The notes below the pieces were generated by a model. It was not told the origin of the DNA, ran no database searches, and saw only the letters and a program-made list of their open reading frames with translations. This document shows, one piece after another, positions 1 to 8,106 of a DNA stretch of 64,000 nucleotides. Location of the stretch: the NCBI RefSeq assembly GCF_014596915.1, contig NZ_JACVWU010000004.1, positions 372,001 through 436,000 on the forward strand. The letters run 5' to 3'. Made by a program: the position numbers and the translations under genes. Source of the DNA: Streptomyces sp. TRM68416. Lineage in GTDB: Bacteria > Actinomycetota > Actinomycetes > Streptomycetales > Streptomycetaceae. Each line of letters opens with the position of its first letter. The first letter of the stretch is position 1.

Positions 1-2
1 CG

Positions 3-461
3 GTGGTCCGGCGCGGGATGAAGGGCGCGAGCGAGGCCGACGTCGAACGGCGAGTGGCGCTGCGCCTGGAGCGTCAGAAGCACCTCGTCGACGAGAACGC
101 CCCCGAGTTCCACATCGTCCTCGACGAGGCCGCCCTGCGCCGCCCCTACGGCGACCGCGAGGTGATGCGGGGGCAGCTCCAGCACCTCATCGAGGTCTCC
201 GAACGCCCCAACGTACGGCTGCAGGTCATGCCGTTCAGCTTCGGCGGGCACTCGGGCGAGTCCGGCGCCTTCACGATCCTCAGCTTCCCCGAGTCCGACC
301 TCTCCGACGTCGTCTACCTGGAGCAGCTCACCAGCGCGCTGTACCTGGACAAGCGCGAGGACGTCACCCAGTACGAGAAGGCGCTCAAGGAGCTCCAGCA
401 GGACAGCCCGGGGCCGGACGAGAGCCGCGACCTTCTCCGAGGTCTCCTCCAACTCTCTTGA
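3..461 (+). CDS. C-terminal part of a DUF5753 (Scr1-type) XRE-family regulator, cut by the window edge
   Basis: The reading frame is open from the first bases, so the true start and the helix-turn-helix lie upstream of the window. The visible 152 residues match the DUF5753 domain of actinobacterial XRE regulators. They include the typical FHIVLDEAALRRP segment, the LQHLIEVSERPNVRLQVMPF core and the late DVVYLEQLTSALYLD segment. Family members bind DNA through an N-terminal HTH; DUF5753 is thought to sense a ligand or partner. Such genes are often followed by a small DUF397 partner, and none is seen here. The next real gene is an aldehyde dehydrogenase. The domain call is firm; the role is not known. 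Confidence 0.85.
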   Translation: MVRRGMKGASEADVERRVALRLERQKHLVDENAPEFHIVLDEAALRRPYGDREVMRGQLQHLIEVSERPNVRLQVMPFSFGGHSGESGAFTILSFPESDLSDVVYLEQLTSALYLDKREDVTQYEKALKELQQDSPGPDESRDLLRGLLQLS

Positions 462-510
462 AACACAAGTACGATGACGTGCGATCAGACCGTGCAGATT
501 GGTCAGCAGC

Positions 511-570
511 GATCGATGGCGATCAGCGGCGCTTGAAGGCGATCAGGAGCGATCGACCGGGATCAGGGTG
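511..570. repeat. 10-bp tandem repeat with GATC cores
   Basis: Six consecutive 10-bp units lie between the DUF5753 gene and the aldehyde dehydrogenase. GATC starts at 511, 521, 541, 551 and 561, and the unit at 531 is degenerate. One more GCGATC lies at 481. The unit is roughly GATC(R)(R)NNGC. One unit per helical turn could suit a phased protein-binding site just upstream of the gene starting at 594, but simple slippage would also produce it. Confidence 0.6.
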
Positions 571-593
571 TCTGCTGGGGATTGAGGGATCAC

Positions 594-2054
594 ATGTCGT
601 CCTACTTCACCGACCTGGCTCAGCAGTACATCGACGGTGAATGGCGCCCGGGCACCGGCTCCTGGGACATCATCGACTTCAACCCGTACGACGGTGAGAA
701 GCTCGCGTCGATCACCATAGCCACGGTCGACGAGGTGGATCAGGCCTACCGGGCCGCCGCCCGCGCCCAGAAGGAGTGGGCCGCGACCAACCCGTACGCC
801 CGCCGCGGCGTGTTCGAGAAGGCCCTGCGCCTGATAGAGGACCGCGAGCAGGAGATAGCCGAGGTCATCATCGCCGAACTCGGCGGTACGCGACTGAAGG
901 CGGGGTTCGAACTCCACCTCGCCAAGGAGTTCCTGCGCGAGTCCATCCACCTGGCGCTGCGCCCCGAGGGCCGGATCATCCCCTCGCCGGTCGACGGCAA
1001 GGAGAACCGCGTCTACCGCGTCCCGGTCGGCGTGGTCGGTGTGATCAGCCCCTTCAACTTCCCCTTCCTGCTGTCGCTGAAGTCGGTCGCCCCGGCCCTC
1101 GCGCTCGGCAACGGCGTGGTCCTCAAGCCGCACCAGAACACCCCGATCGTCGGCGGCACCCTGGTAGCGAAGATCTTCGAGGACGCGGGCCTGCCCGCCG
1201 GCCTGCTCAACGTCGTCGTCACCGACATCGCCGAGATCGGCGACGCCTTCATCGAGCACCCGGTCCCGAAGGTCATCTCCTTCACCGGCTCCGACAAGGT
1301 CGGCCGCCACGTCGCCACCGTCTGCGCCTCGCACTTCAAGCGCTCGGTCCTCGAACTCGGCGGCAACAGCGCGCTGGTGGTCCTCGACGACGCCGACATC
1401 GACTACGCCGTGGACGCGGCCGTCTTCAGCCGGTACGTCCACCAGGGCCAGGTCTGCATGGCCGCCAACCGCGTCCTGGTCGACCGCTCGGTCGCCGAGG
1501 AGTTCACCGAGAAGTTCGTCGCCAAGGTCAGGACCCTCAAGACCGGCGACCCGCGCGACCCGGAGACCGTGATCGGCCCGGTCATCAACTCCTCGCAGGC
1601 GGACGCCATTTCGGGCGTCGTCGAGCAGGCGATCGCGGAGGGCGCGACCGCCCTGGTGCACGGCACCACCACCGACAACCTGATCGAGCCGTCCGTCCTG
1701 ACCGGCCTGCCCGCCGACTCCGCCCTGCTCCGGCAGGAGGTCTTCGGCCCGGTCGCCTTCCTCATCCCCTTCGAGGGCGAGGAAGAGGCCGTACGCCTGG
1801 TCAACGACACGCCGTACGGCCTGAGCGGCGCCGTCCACACCGGCGACATCGAGCGGGGCGTGGCCTTCGCCAAGCGGATCGACACCGGCATGTTCCACGT
1901 GAACGACGGCACCGTCCACGACGAGCCGATCGTCCCCTTCGGCGGCGAGAAGAGCTCCGGCGTGGGCCGCCTGAACGGCGAGACGATGCTGGACTCGTTC
2001 ACCACGGTGAAGTGGATCTCGGTGCAGCACGGGCGGAGCGGGTTCCCGTTCTGA
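594..2054 (+). CDS. NAD(P)-dependent aldehyde dehydrogenase
   Basis: A 486-residue protein of the aldehyde dehydrogenase superfamily, which oxidises an aldehyde to the acid with NAD(P). Visible family motifs are the SPFNFPF cofactor-site segment, FTGSDKVGR, the ELGGNS motif carrying the general-base Glu (about residue 254), and GQVCMA with the catalytic Cys (about residue 288). The C-terminal PFGGEKSSGVGR segment is also present. The ATG at 594 is chosen over an in-frame TTG at 582 because a GAGGG ribosome site sits 6 nt before it. The gene appears monocistronic and ends at a strong hairpin. Length is normal. The natural aldehyde cannot be inferred; benzaldehyde- or vanillin-type relatives exist in this branch. 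Confidence 0.92.
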   Translation: MSSYFTDLAQQYIDGEWRPGTGSWDIIDFNPYDGEKLASITIATVDEVDQAYRAAARAQKEWAATNPYARRGVFEKALRLIEDREQEIAEVIIAELGGTRLKAGFELHLAKEFLRESIHLALRPEGRIIPSPVDGKENRVYRVPVGVVGVISPFNFPFLLSLKSVAPALALGNGVVLKPHQNTPIVGGTLVAKIFEDAGLPAGLLNVVVTDIAEIGDAFIEHPVPKVISFTGSDKVGRHVATVCASHFKRSVLELGGNSALVVLDDADIDYAVDAAVFSRYVHQGQVCMAANRVLVDRSVAEEFTEKFVAKVRTLKTGDPRDPETVIGPVINSSQADAISGVVEQAIAEGATALVHGTTTDNLIEPSVLTGLPADSALLRQEVFGPVAFLIPFEGEEEAVRLVNDTPYGLSGAVHTGDIERGVAFAKRIDTGMFHVNDGTVHDEPIVPFGGEKSSGVGRLNGETMLDSFTTVKWISVQHGRSGFPF

Positions 2055-2070
2055 GTATTTCGCTCCATGC

Positions 2071-2105
2071 GGGCCATTGAGGACCGTAGCTGTCCTCGAT
2101 GGCCC
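2071..2105. terminator. Hairpin terminator after the aldehyde dehydrogenase
   Basis: Two 14-nt arms, GGGCCATTGAGGAC (2071-2084) and GTCCTCGATGGCCC (2092-2105), pair with a single G-T wobble around a 7-nt loop, 16 nt after the stop codon. There is no long U tract, as is usual for Streptomyces terminators. Confidence 0.7.
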
Positions 2106-2157
2106 GTAGTTTCGTCGGTGTCAGGCAAGGAGTCACCCCGACGAAAGGCGGCCGGCC

Positions 2158-2694
2158 ATGGTCACCCACGTTCCCGCAGAGGCGCACGGCGACGAGCGCG
2201 GTGCCCTGCTCAACTTCCTGACCGAGCAGCGCGGCGGGATCCGCCGGGCGGTGCTCGGGCTGACGGACGAGCAGGCGTCCTCGCGGCCCAGCGCCAGCGA
2301 GCTGTCCCTGGCCGGGCTGGTCAAGCACGTGGCCGAGGTCGAGCAGTACTGGGTCTCGCTGGCCAAGGGCGAGCCGCCGGCGGTCAAGCGGGACCAGTCC
2401 AACTGGCACGAGTGCTTCGTCCTGGTGGACGGCGAGACGGTCGCCTCGCAGCTGGACTACTGGGAGAAGGTGGCCGCCGTGACGGAGGAGTTCGTCCGCT
2501 CGGTGCCGAGTCTGGACGACACCTTCGCGCTGCCGGACCAGCCCTGGTTCCCGAAGGACGAGCGCGTGTCCGTGCGCTGGCTGGTCCTGCACCTGATCCG
2601 GGAGACCGCCCGGCACGCGGGCCACGCCGACATCGTCCGCGAGTCGCTCGACGGCAAGACGGCCTTCGAACTGGTGGCCCTCGCCGAAGGCTGA
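2158..2694 (+). CDS. DinB-like (DUF664) four-helix-bundle protein
   Basis: A 178-residue protein of the DinB/DUF664 group. These are metal-binding four-helix bundles related to mycothiol-, bacillithiol- or glutathione-dependent transferases and isomerases. Metal-ligand histidines are visible in LAGLVKHVAEVEQYW and in LVLHLIRETARHAGHADIV near the C-terminus. In actinomycetes the thiol cosubstrate is usually mycothiol, but no substrate can be deduced here. The ATG at 2158 follows a GGCGGCC-rich weak ribosome site. The PadR gene begins 26 nt after the stop, on the same strand. Confidence 0.85.
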   Translation: MVTHVPAEAHGDERGALLNFLTEQRGGIRRAVLGLTDEQASSRPSASELSLAGLVKHVAEVEQYWVSLAKGEPPAVKRDQSNWHECFVLVDGETVASQLDYWEKVAAVTEEFVRSVPSLDDTFALPDQPWFPKDERVSVRWLVLHLIRETARHAGHADIVRESLDGKTAFELVALAEG

Positions 2695-2720
2695 GGCCCG
2701 CGGGTCATAACCTGGAGCGC

Positions 2721-3362
2721 ATGTCAGCGATCCGTCTCCTCGTGCTGGGCGCGGTGCGCCAGCACGGGCGGGCCCACGGCTACCAGGTGCGCAACGACCT
2801 GGAGTACTGGGGCGCGCACGAGTGGTCCAACGCCAAGCCCGGTTCGATCTACCACGCCCTGAAACAGATGGCGAAACAGGGACTGCTCCACGCCCACGAG
2901 ATCGCGCCGTCCACCGCCGGGGGCCCGCCCCGCACCGAGTACGAGATCACCGAGCAGGGCACCGAGGAGTACCTCCGACTGGTGCGCGAGGCACTGACCT
3001 CGTACGACCAGAAGACGGACATGAAGTCGGCGGCCATCGGATTCATGGTCGACCTGCCGCGCGAGGAGACGGTGGCCCTGCTCAAGGAGCGCATCCGGCG
3101 GATCGAGGAGTGGCGCGGGGCCGTCACCGAGCACTACGTCCCCGAGGACGGCCCCGGGCAGCTCGGCCACATCGGCGAGATCATGAACCTCTGGCTCCAC
3201 ACGGCCGACGCCGAGGCCGAGTGGACCGGGGGCCTGATCGAGCGGATCGAGGGCGGGGCCTACACGTTCGCGGGGGAGGGTGAGCCCTTCGTGGCCGTGC
3301 TGGCGGACGATCAGGAGAACCCGTACGGGACGGGCGAGCGGCATCCCGGGGATGCGCACTAA
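2721..3362 (+). CDS. PadR-family transcriptional regulator of the adjacent DrrAB-type exporter
   Basis: A 213-residue PadR regulator. The N-terminal winged helix reads LLVLGAVRQHGRAHGYQVRNDL, with KPGSIYHALKQMAKQGLL as recognition helix and wing. The C-terminal half fits the Vir_act_alpha_C dimerisation region. PadR proteins usually repress a neighbouring transporter and release DNA when a drug or phenolic ligand binds. The gene lies just upstream of an ABC exporter, and the promoter between them carries two copies of a TCAA-N2-TTGA element. The ATG at 2721 lacks a good ribosome site. A TAACCT hexamer ends 7 nt upstream, suggesting a leaderless mRNA. Confidence 0.9.
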   Translation: MSAIRLLVLGAVRQHGRAHGYQVRNDLEYWGAHEWSNAKPGSIYHALKQMAKQGLLHAHEIAPSTAGGPPRTEYEITEQGTEEYLRLVREALTSYDQKTDMKSAAIGFMVDLPREETVALLKERIRRIEEWRGAVTEHYVPEDGPGQLGHIGEIMNLWLHTADAEAEWTGGLIERIEGGAYTFAGEGEPFVAVLADDQENPYGTGERHPGDAH

Positions 3363-3418
3363 TCAAGTTTGACGAATGCGGTCGGGGGGATATGTTGCCT
3401 TCGTAGTCAAGTTTGACT
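3363..3418 (+). promoter_or_regulatory. Promoter and twin operator of the drrAB-like genes, probably bound by the upstream PadR protein
   Basis: A -35 TTGACG (3369-3374) and a -10 TATGTT (3391-3396) are separated by 16 nt. Two copies of TCAAGTTTGA lie at 3363-3372 and 3407-3416. The second is the core of the perfect palindrome TAGTCAA-GT-TTGACTA (3403-3418 region). The copies are 44 bp apart, about four helical turns. One overlaps the -35 and the other the expected transcription start, the geometry of a repressor that blocks initiation. Confidence 0.65.
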
Positions 3419-3433
3419 AGCGAGGGAGTTCTG

Positions 3434-4387
3434 TTGGCCGACACGGCGATCACCGTCGAAGGCGCACACAAGAAGTACGGCGACAAGAAGGCGTTGGACG
3501 GGCTCGACCTGCTGGTCGCGCGCGGCACGGTGCACGGGATCCTCGGACCGAACGGCGCCGGCAAAACCACTCTGGTCCGCATCCTGTCGACGCTCCTGCG
3601 GCCGGACGCAGGCCGGGTCGAAGTGGCGGGGCACGACGTGCTGAAGCAGGCCCGCGCGGTCCGCTTCCGCATCGGCCTGCTCGGCCAGCACGCGGCCCTC
3701 GACGAGGAGCTGGGCGGCCGCCAGAACCTGGAGATGTTCGGCCGCCTCTACCACCTGGGCGCCCGCCACGCGCGCGTGCGGGCCGACGAACTGCTGGAGC
3801 GCTTCGGCCTCGCGGACACCGGCCGCAAGGCGGTACGGCAGTACAGCGGCGGCATGCGCCGCCGCCTGGACCTCGCCGCGTCCCTGATCACCGACCCGGA
3901 GGTGCTGTTCCTGGACGAGCCCACCACCGGCCTCGACCCGCGCGGCCGCGCCGAGGTCTGGGCCGCGGTCCGCTCCCTGGTCGGCGGCGGTACGACGGTC
4001 CTGCTCACCACGCAGTACCTGGAGGAGGCCGACCAGCTCGCCGACCGCATCTCGGTCGTCGACGCGGGCCGTGTCGTTGCGGACGGCACGGCCGACGAAC
4101 TGAAGGCGGCGACCGGCGGCGACCGCATCGACGTCGTCCTGCGCGACGCCGGCCAACTGGGCGCGGCGGTGGCACTGCTGCCGTTCGACCCGGCGGGCGT
4201 CTCGGTCGACACCGACCGCCGTCGGCTGAGCGCCCCGGTCACCGACCGCATGGCGGCTCTCTCCGGGGTCGTACGGGCCCTGGAGGTGGCCGGCATCGAG
4301 GCGGAGGACGTGGTGCTGCGGCGCCCGACGCTGGACGAGGTGTTCCTGCATCTCACCGGCGACCCCCGAGTGAAGGAGGCCGCGTGA
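3434..4387 (+). CDS. ABC exporter ATP-binding subunit, DrrA/daunorubicin-resistance type
   Basis: A 317-residue ATPase that would power export through the permease encoded next. It has Walker [11 protein letters not shown], signature [14 protein letters not shown], Walker [13 protein letters not shown], and a C-terminal DrrA-type extension (DUF4162-like). The start is taken as TTG at 3434 because GAGGGAG lies 5 nt before it; the earlier in-frame TTG at 3413 sits inside the operator. The stop overlaps the permease start by 4 nt (GTGA), implying translational coupling. Export of a hydrophobic drug or secondary metabolite is the family norm; the substrate is unknown. Confidence 0.92.
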   Translation: MADTAITVEGAHKKYGDKKALDGLDLLVARGTVHGILGPNGAGKTTLVRILSTLLRPDAGRVEVAGHDVLKQARAVRFRIGLLGQHAALDEELGGRQNLEMFGRLYHLGARHARVRADELLERFGLADTGRKAVRQYSGGMRRRLDLAASLITDPEVLFLDEPTTGLDPRGRAEVWAAVRSLVGGGTTVLLTTQYLEEADQLADRISVVDAGRVVADGTADELKAATGGDRIDVVLRDAGQLGAAVALLPFDPAGVSVDTDRRRLSAPVTDRMAALSGVVRALEVAGIEAEDVVLRRPTLDEVFLHLTGDPRVKEAA

Positions 4388-5145
4388 GCAGCTACGCGCT
4401 GACCGATTCCTGGACCATGACCCGGCGCGAACTCGCCCACTGGGCACGGCAGCCGGTGCAGGTCGTCGTCAACCTGGTCTTCCCCGTGATGCTGCTGCTG
4501 ATGTTCGGCTACCTGATGGGCGGCGGCCGCGGCATCGACGGCGACTACCTCGGCTACCTGGTGCCCGGCATGCTCGCGCTCACCATGGCCTTCGGCCTGG
4601 AGGGCACGATGATCGCCGTCACCCGGGATCTCGACAAGGGCGTCGTCGACCGCTTCCGCTCGATGCCGATGGCGAGCGGCGCGGTGCTGGTGGGCCGGGC
4701 GGTCGCCGACATGCTCCAGTCGGTGCTGGGCCTGGCCGTGATGATCGGCATGGGCTACGCGCTCGGCTGGCGGGCGCACGGCGGCGCGGGTCCGTTCCTG
4801 GCCGCCGTGGGACTCCTGCTGCTGTTCCGGTTCGCGATGCTGTGGATCGGCATCGAACTGGCGCTGGTCGCCGGGAAGCCGGAGATGGTGCAGGCCGTCC
4901 AGATCCTCGTCTGGCCGGTCGGCTTCCTCTCCAACGCCTTCGCCACCCCCGACTCCATGCCGGGCTGGCTGGGCACGGTGGTCGAGTGGAACCCGATGTC
5001 CCACACGGCCACGGCCGTACGCGACCTGTTCGGCAGTCCGGGCGGCGAGGCGGGGCACGTGTGGGCGGCGGTCGCCTGGCCGCTGGCGCTGCTGGCGGTG
5101 TTCTTCCCGCTGGCGGTACGGCGGTTCGCGGGCCTGAGCAAGTAG
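4384..5145 (+). CDS. ABC-2 type exporter permease, DrrB-like
   Basis: A 253-residue integral membrane protein with about six hydrophobic helices, including [21 protein letters not shown] and a C-terminal [15 protein letters not shown]. It has the ABC-2 permease layout and the [16 protein letters not shown] region typical of DrrB proteins. It starts with GTG overlapping the stop of the ATPase gene, so the two form an operon under the promoter at 3369-3396. It would form the transmembrane path for the substrate pumped by the ATPase. No clear terminator follows. Confidence 0.92.
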   Translation: MSSYALTDSWTMTRRELAHWARQPVQVVVNLVFPVMLLLMFGYLMGGGRGIDGDYLGYLVPGMLALTMAFGLEGTMIAVTRDLDKGVVDRFRSMPMASGAVLVGRAVADMLQSVLGLAVMIGMGYALGWRAHGGAGPFLAAVGLLLLFRFAMLWIGIELALVAGKPEMVQAVQILVWPVGFLSNAFATPDSMPGWLGTVVEWNPMSHTATAVRDLFGSPGGEAGHVWAAVAWPLALLAVFFPLAVRRFAGLSK

Positions 5146-5744
5146 TTCCGGGGCTCCGCGCGATCGGTCCGCCGGAGGAGGGAACCCCGAACCGGTCTGC
5201 GGTGTATCAGAAGTAGCAATTGCCTGCTGGACACCGCAGATCGGGGGAAACCATGGGATTTCAGATGGTGCGGGAGCGTGGTGCGTCGGGGGTGCTGGGG
5301 CGGCTGAGGGCGCTGAAGGCGCTGGCCGGGGCCGTCGGGGCGGCCCTGCGTCTGACCGCGTGCGCCGCTGACGCGACAAAGGAGCGCGAGCGCGCGGGCG
5401 GCGCCGAGCGGCCCCGGGGGCGCCCGGCGGACCGGCCGCCCCGCATCCCGTCGGCCCCCGATCTCCCCGGCCGGTCCCACAGCGTCGGTTCGCCGCCGAC
5501 GGAGTGCACTGGCACGCCTTCACCCTGGGCTCGCCCGCTCGGTGACGGAAGGCGGTCGCCGGGCCCGTGTCCCGGCCCGACGGAGGGATCCTCGCGGTCC
5601 GCCGGGCGGGTGTACGCGGGCACCAGCGCCGCCGACCCGGTCCGCCGCCCCGTGGAAGGGGTGCCCGGACAGCGGGCACGCACTCCCCGGGCCTGCCGGG
5701 CCCCTTGGGCAGCGGCATCGAAGTCTCCGCCTGGCGAAGGGGGT
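5146..5744. other. Gene-poor stretch with a possible decayed lipoprotein start
   Basis: About 600 nt between the permease and the ClC gene hold no convincing intact gene. On the + strand an ATG at 5253, with GGGGGAAA 8 nt upstream, opens a frame. Its first 40 residues look like a basic, hydrophobic signal ending in the lipobox LTAC (near 5360). After that the sequence becomes low-complexity Arg/Pro/Gly text. A separate short piece in another frame (RRFAADGVHWHAFTL, near 5486-5530) looks more protein-like. This fits a lipoprotein gene broken by frameshifts, but it is not proven. Confidence 0.35.
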
Positions 5745-7034
5745 TCAGCGGACCGGACTGCCGTCCCCGCGCAGCTGCATCTGCGGCCGGCCCGTCACCA
5801 GCAGCCAGGCGGGCAGCGACGCGATGCAGAGCAGGGCGAGGATCGCGGGGGAGGCCACCAGGACGGCGGCGACGAACAGACTCACCCAGCCCTGCCGGGT
5901 GATGGCGAGCAGCATGCCGAGCACGCCCGCCGCGATGCCGACCGCCGGATGCACCCCCGGCACCAGGGCGTGGGCGCACAGGCCGAGGGCCGCCCCGATG
6001 AACACGGCCGGGAAGATCCGCCCGCCCCGGAAGCCGCAGGACGCGGCGACGAGCAGCGCGGCCAGCTTCACGACCGTCATCGTCGCGAACTCGCCCGCCG
6101 ACCAGCCTCCGGGATCGGCGGCCAGCTCCCCGACCTCCTCCAGCCCCTTGAAGAGCGTCAGATGGCCGCCCAGGGCCCCGAGCAGGCCCAGGACGAGTCC
6201 GCCCACCGGAAGCACCACCATGGGGTGCCCGAGACGGGAGAAGGCGCGGTGCACGTACGGGAAGGCGTACACCGCCGCCATGCCGAGCAGCGCGCCCGCC
6301 GACGCGATCACCAGGGCGGCGAGCAGATCGCCCCAGCCGGGCCGGCCGAACGCGGGCAGGCCGAGGTCGAAGCTCGGTTCGGCCACCAGGGTGGTGGTCA
6401 TCGCGCCGGCGGCGGCCGCGGTGAGCGGCGCAAAGACGTTGTCCCACAGCGCCCCCGGGGCCTTCCGCCCGGCCAGTGCCTCCGAGATCACCAGCGCCGC
6501 CGCCACGGGCGTACCGAACAGCGCGCCGATCGTCGCGGCCTCCGCCAGCACCACCCACGTCCCGCCCGGCAGCCGGGGCAGGAACCGGCGCCCGAGCCAG
6601 TACGCGAGCCCCACGTTCACGGCGATGATCGGGTTCTCCGGGCCCAGGCTCGGCCCGCCCGCGAGCATCAGCGTCGCCGCCAGCGCCAGGCCCGGCAGGA
6701 CCACCGGCGGCAGCGGGACCGTCTCCAGACCGGTGGTGGCCGGATCCGGCCCCGCGTGCCCGGGCGCCTTCCACACCACGAGACCGACCAGCACCCCGGT
6801 CGAGGTGAGCATGACGATCATCCACAGCGCCGAGTACCGGCCGACGCCCAGCGCGTCCGGCAGGTCCTGCCACAGCACGTCCTGGAGGGCCTCCGCCAGC
6901 CCGCTCACCGCGAGGAACAGCAGGCTCGCCGCCACGCCCACCACCAGAGCAGGCAGGATCAACGGCAGCAGCGCCCGTGCCGGCGTCGAGGGAGTGGCGG
7001 GCGCCTGCCGCGCGGTGTCCTGATCCACGGGCAC
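5745..7034 (-). CDS. ClC-family chloride channel / voltage-gated ion channel protein
   Basis: About 429 residues with ten or more hydrophobic segments and ClC landmarks: GGPSLGPENP in place of the first anion-filter motif, PVAAALVISEAL, and GFRGGRIFPAVFIGAALG, the usual GxFxP filter segment. ClC proteins move Cl- down its gradient or exchange it for protons. The altered first filter (no GSGIP) puts it in the divergent bacterial group annotated simply as ion channel protein. The start is uncertain. The GTG at 7034 is preferred because the longest frame, from 7097, would run into the tipA promoter. GTG at 7028 is also possible. It is divergent from tipA. Confidence 0.85.
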   Translation of the reverse strand: MPVDQDTARQAPATPSTPARALLPLILPALVVGVAASLLFLAVSGLAEALQDVLWQDLPDALGVGRYSALWMIVMLTSTGVLVGLVVWKAPGHAGPDPATTGLETVPLPPVVLPGLALAATLMLAGGPSLGPENPIIAVNVGLAYWLGRRFLPRLPGGTWVVLAEAATIGALFGTPVAAALVISEALAGRKAPGALWDNVFAPLTAAAAGAMTTTLVAEPSFDLGLPAFGRPGWGDLLAALVIASAGALLGMAAVYAFPYVHRAFSRLGHPMVVLPVGGLVLGLLGALGGHLTLFKGLEEVGELAADPGGWSAGEFATMTVVKLAALLVAASCGFRGGRIFPAVFIGAALGLCAHALVPGVHPAVGIAAGVLGMLLAITRQGWVSLFVAAVLVASPAILALLCIASLPAWLLVTGRPQMQLRGDGSPVR

Positions 7035-7091
7035 ACGATAAGCGGGCAAAGCGGACTCAACATCCCAAACGGCGCCCGTCGGCACGCGGGC

Positions 7092-7122
7092 TTGCACCTC
7101 ACGTGACGTGAGGGCTCACCGT
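7092..7122 (+). promoter_or_regulatory. TipA-type MerR promoter with 17-bp palindrome
   Basis: The palindrome CCTCACGTGACGTGAGG (7097-7113) lies between a -35-like TTGCAC (7092-7097) and a -10-like CACCGT (7117-7122), with the long 19-nt spacing typical of MerR-activated promoters. It closely resembles the S. lividans ptipA promoter as I remember it. TipAL binds such a site and untwists the spacer when a thiopeptide is bound, so the gene should be autoactivated. Confidence 0.85.
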
Positions 7123-7149
7123 GGAGGGCGTACCGAGAAGGGAGCGGAA

Positions 7150-7914
7150 GTGAGCTACTCCGTGGGACAGGTGGCCGGCTTCGCCGGGGTCACGGTGCGC
7201 ACCCTGCACCACTACGACGACATCGGCCTGCTCGCCCCGAGCGAGCGCAGCCACGCGGGCCACCGGCGCTACAGCGACGCCGACCTCGACCGGCTGCAGC
7301 GGATCCTGTTCTACCGGGAGCTCGGCTTCCCGCTCGACGAGGTCGCGGCCCTGCTCGACGACCCGGACGCGGACCCGCGCGCGCATCTGCGCCGCCAGCA
7401 CGCACTGCTGACCGCCCGGATCGAGAAGCTGCAGAAGATGGCCGCGGCCGTGGAGCACGCCATGGAGGCACGCAGGATGGGGATCAACCTCACGCCCGAG
7501 GAGCGGTTCGAGGTCTTCGGCGACCACGACCCCGAGCAGTACGCCGAGGAGGCGGAGCAGCGCTGGGGCGGCACGGAGGCGTACGCCGAGTCGCAGCGCC
7601 GCACCGCGGCCTACACCAAGGACGACTGGAAGCGCATGCAGGCCGAGGTGGCCGCCTGGGCCGAGCGCTACGGCGCCCTGGTGGCCGCCGGTGAGCCGCC
7701 GACCGGCGAGGCCGCGATGGAGCTGGCCGAGGAGCACCGGCAGCACATCTGCCGATGGTTCTACGCGTGCTCGTACGAGATGCACGAGGGCCTGGGCGAG
7801 ATGTACGTCTCGGACGAGCGCTTCAAGGCCCACTACGACTCCATGAGCCCCGGTCTCGCCGAGCATCTCAGGACCGCGATCAAGGCGAACGCGGCCCGTC
7901 ACTCTTCCCGGTGA
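7150..7914 (+). CDS. tipA: TipA-like MerR-family thiopeptide-sensing regulator
   Basis: 254 residues. The N-terminal MerR domain (VGQVAGFAGVTVRTLHHYDDIGLL) is followed by a coiled-coil dimer helix and a TipAS ligand domain from about residue 110. The GTG start follows GGGAGCGGAA. An internal ATG is exactly codon 110 (7477-7479, MGINLTPEE), where S. lividans tipA initiates the short antibiotic-binding TipAS form. TipAL with a bound thiopeptide such as thiostrepton activates its own promoter. The helix before the end reads YACSYEMHEGLGEMYVSDERF. Cys207 is kept, but position 214, which I recall as the cysteine bonded covalently by thiostrepton in S. lividans, is Gly here (GGC, 7789-7791). The family is certain; the ligand range may differ. 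Confidence 0.93.
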   Translation: MSYSVGQVAGFAGVTVRTLHHYDDIGLLAPSERSHAGHRRYSDADLDRLQRILFYRELGFPLDEVAALLDDPDADPRAHLRRQHALLTARIEKLQKMAAAVEHAMEARRMGINLTPEERFEVFGDHDPEQYAEEAEQRWGGTEAYAESQRRTAAYTKDDWKRMQAEVAAWAERYGALVAAGEPPTGEAAMELAEEHRQHICRWFYACSYEMHEGLGEMYVSDERFKAHYDSMSPGLAEHLRTAIKANAARHSSR

Positions 7915-8106
7915 CGGAGTCGGTGAGGGATCGATGACGGATGCGGTCCGCCCGGACCGGGCCGCACGGCTTGGTCCGGGCAGGCCCACAGGGCATGCTG
8001 TGGGAACCCATGGAACCTGGGCGTCCAGCGCTGCGTTGGTACCAGTGCCGCGTTGGTACGTTTGACCACCTCCCCCGCCCGCCCCACCCGCAGGAGCCAC
8101 AATCCC

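Noticed and set aside
458..640. A 60-codon + strand frame between the DUF5753 gene and the aldehyde dehydrogenase, where a DUF397 partner might be expected
   Set aside because: It has no DUF397 features, is built from the 10-bp GATC repeat, and overlaps the well-supported start at 594.
5220..7106. 628-codon + strand frame
   Set aside because: Most of it is antisense to the ClC gene, with Arg/Gln/His-rich text. Only its first 40 residues deserve mention, as a possible lipoprotein remnant.
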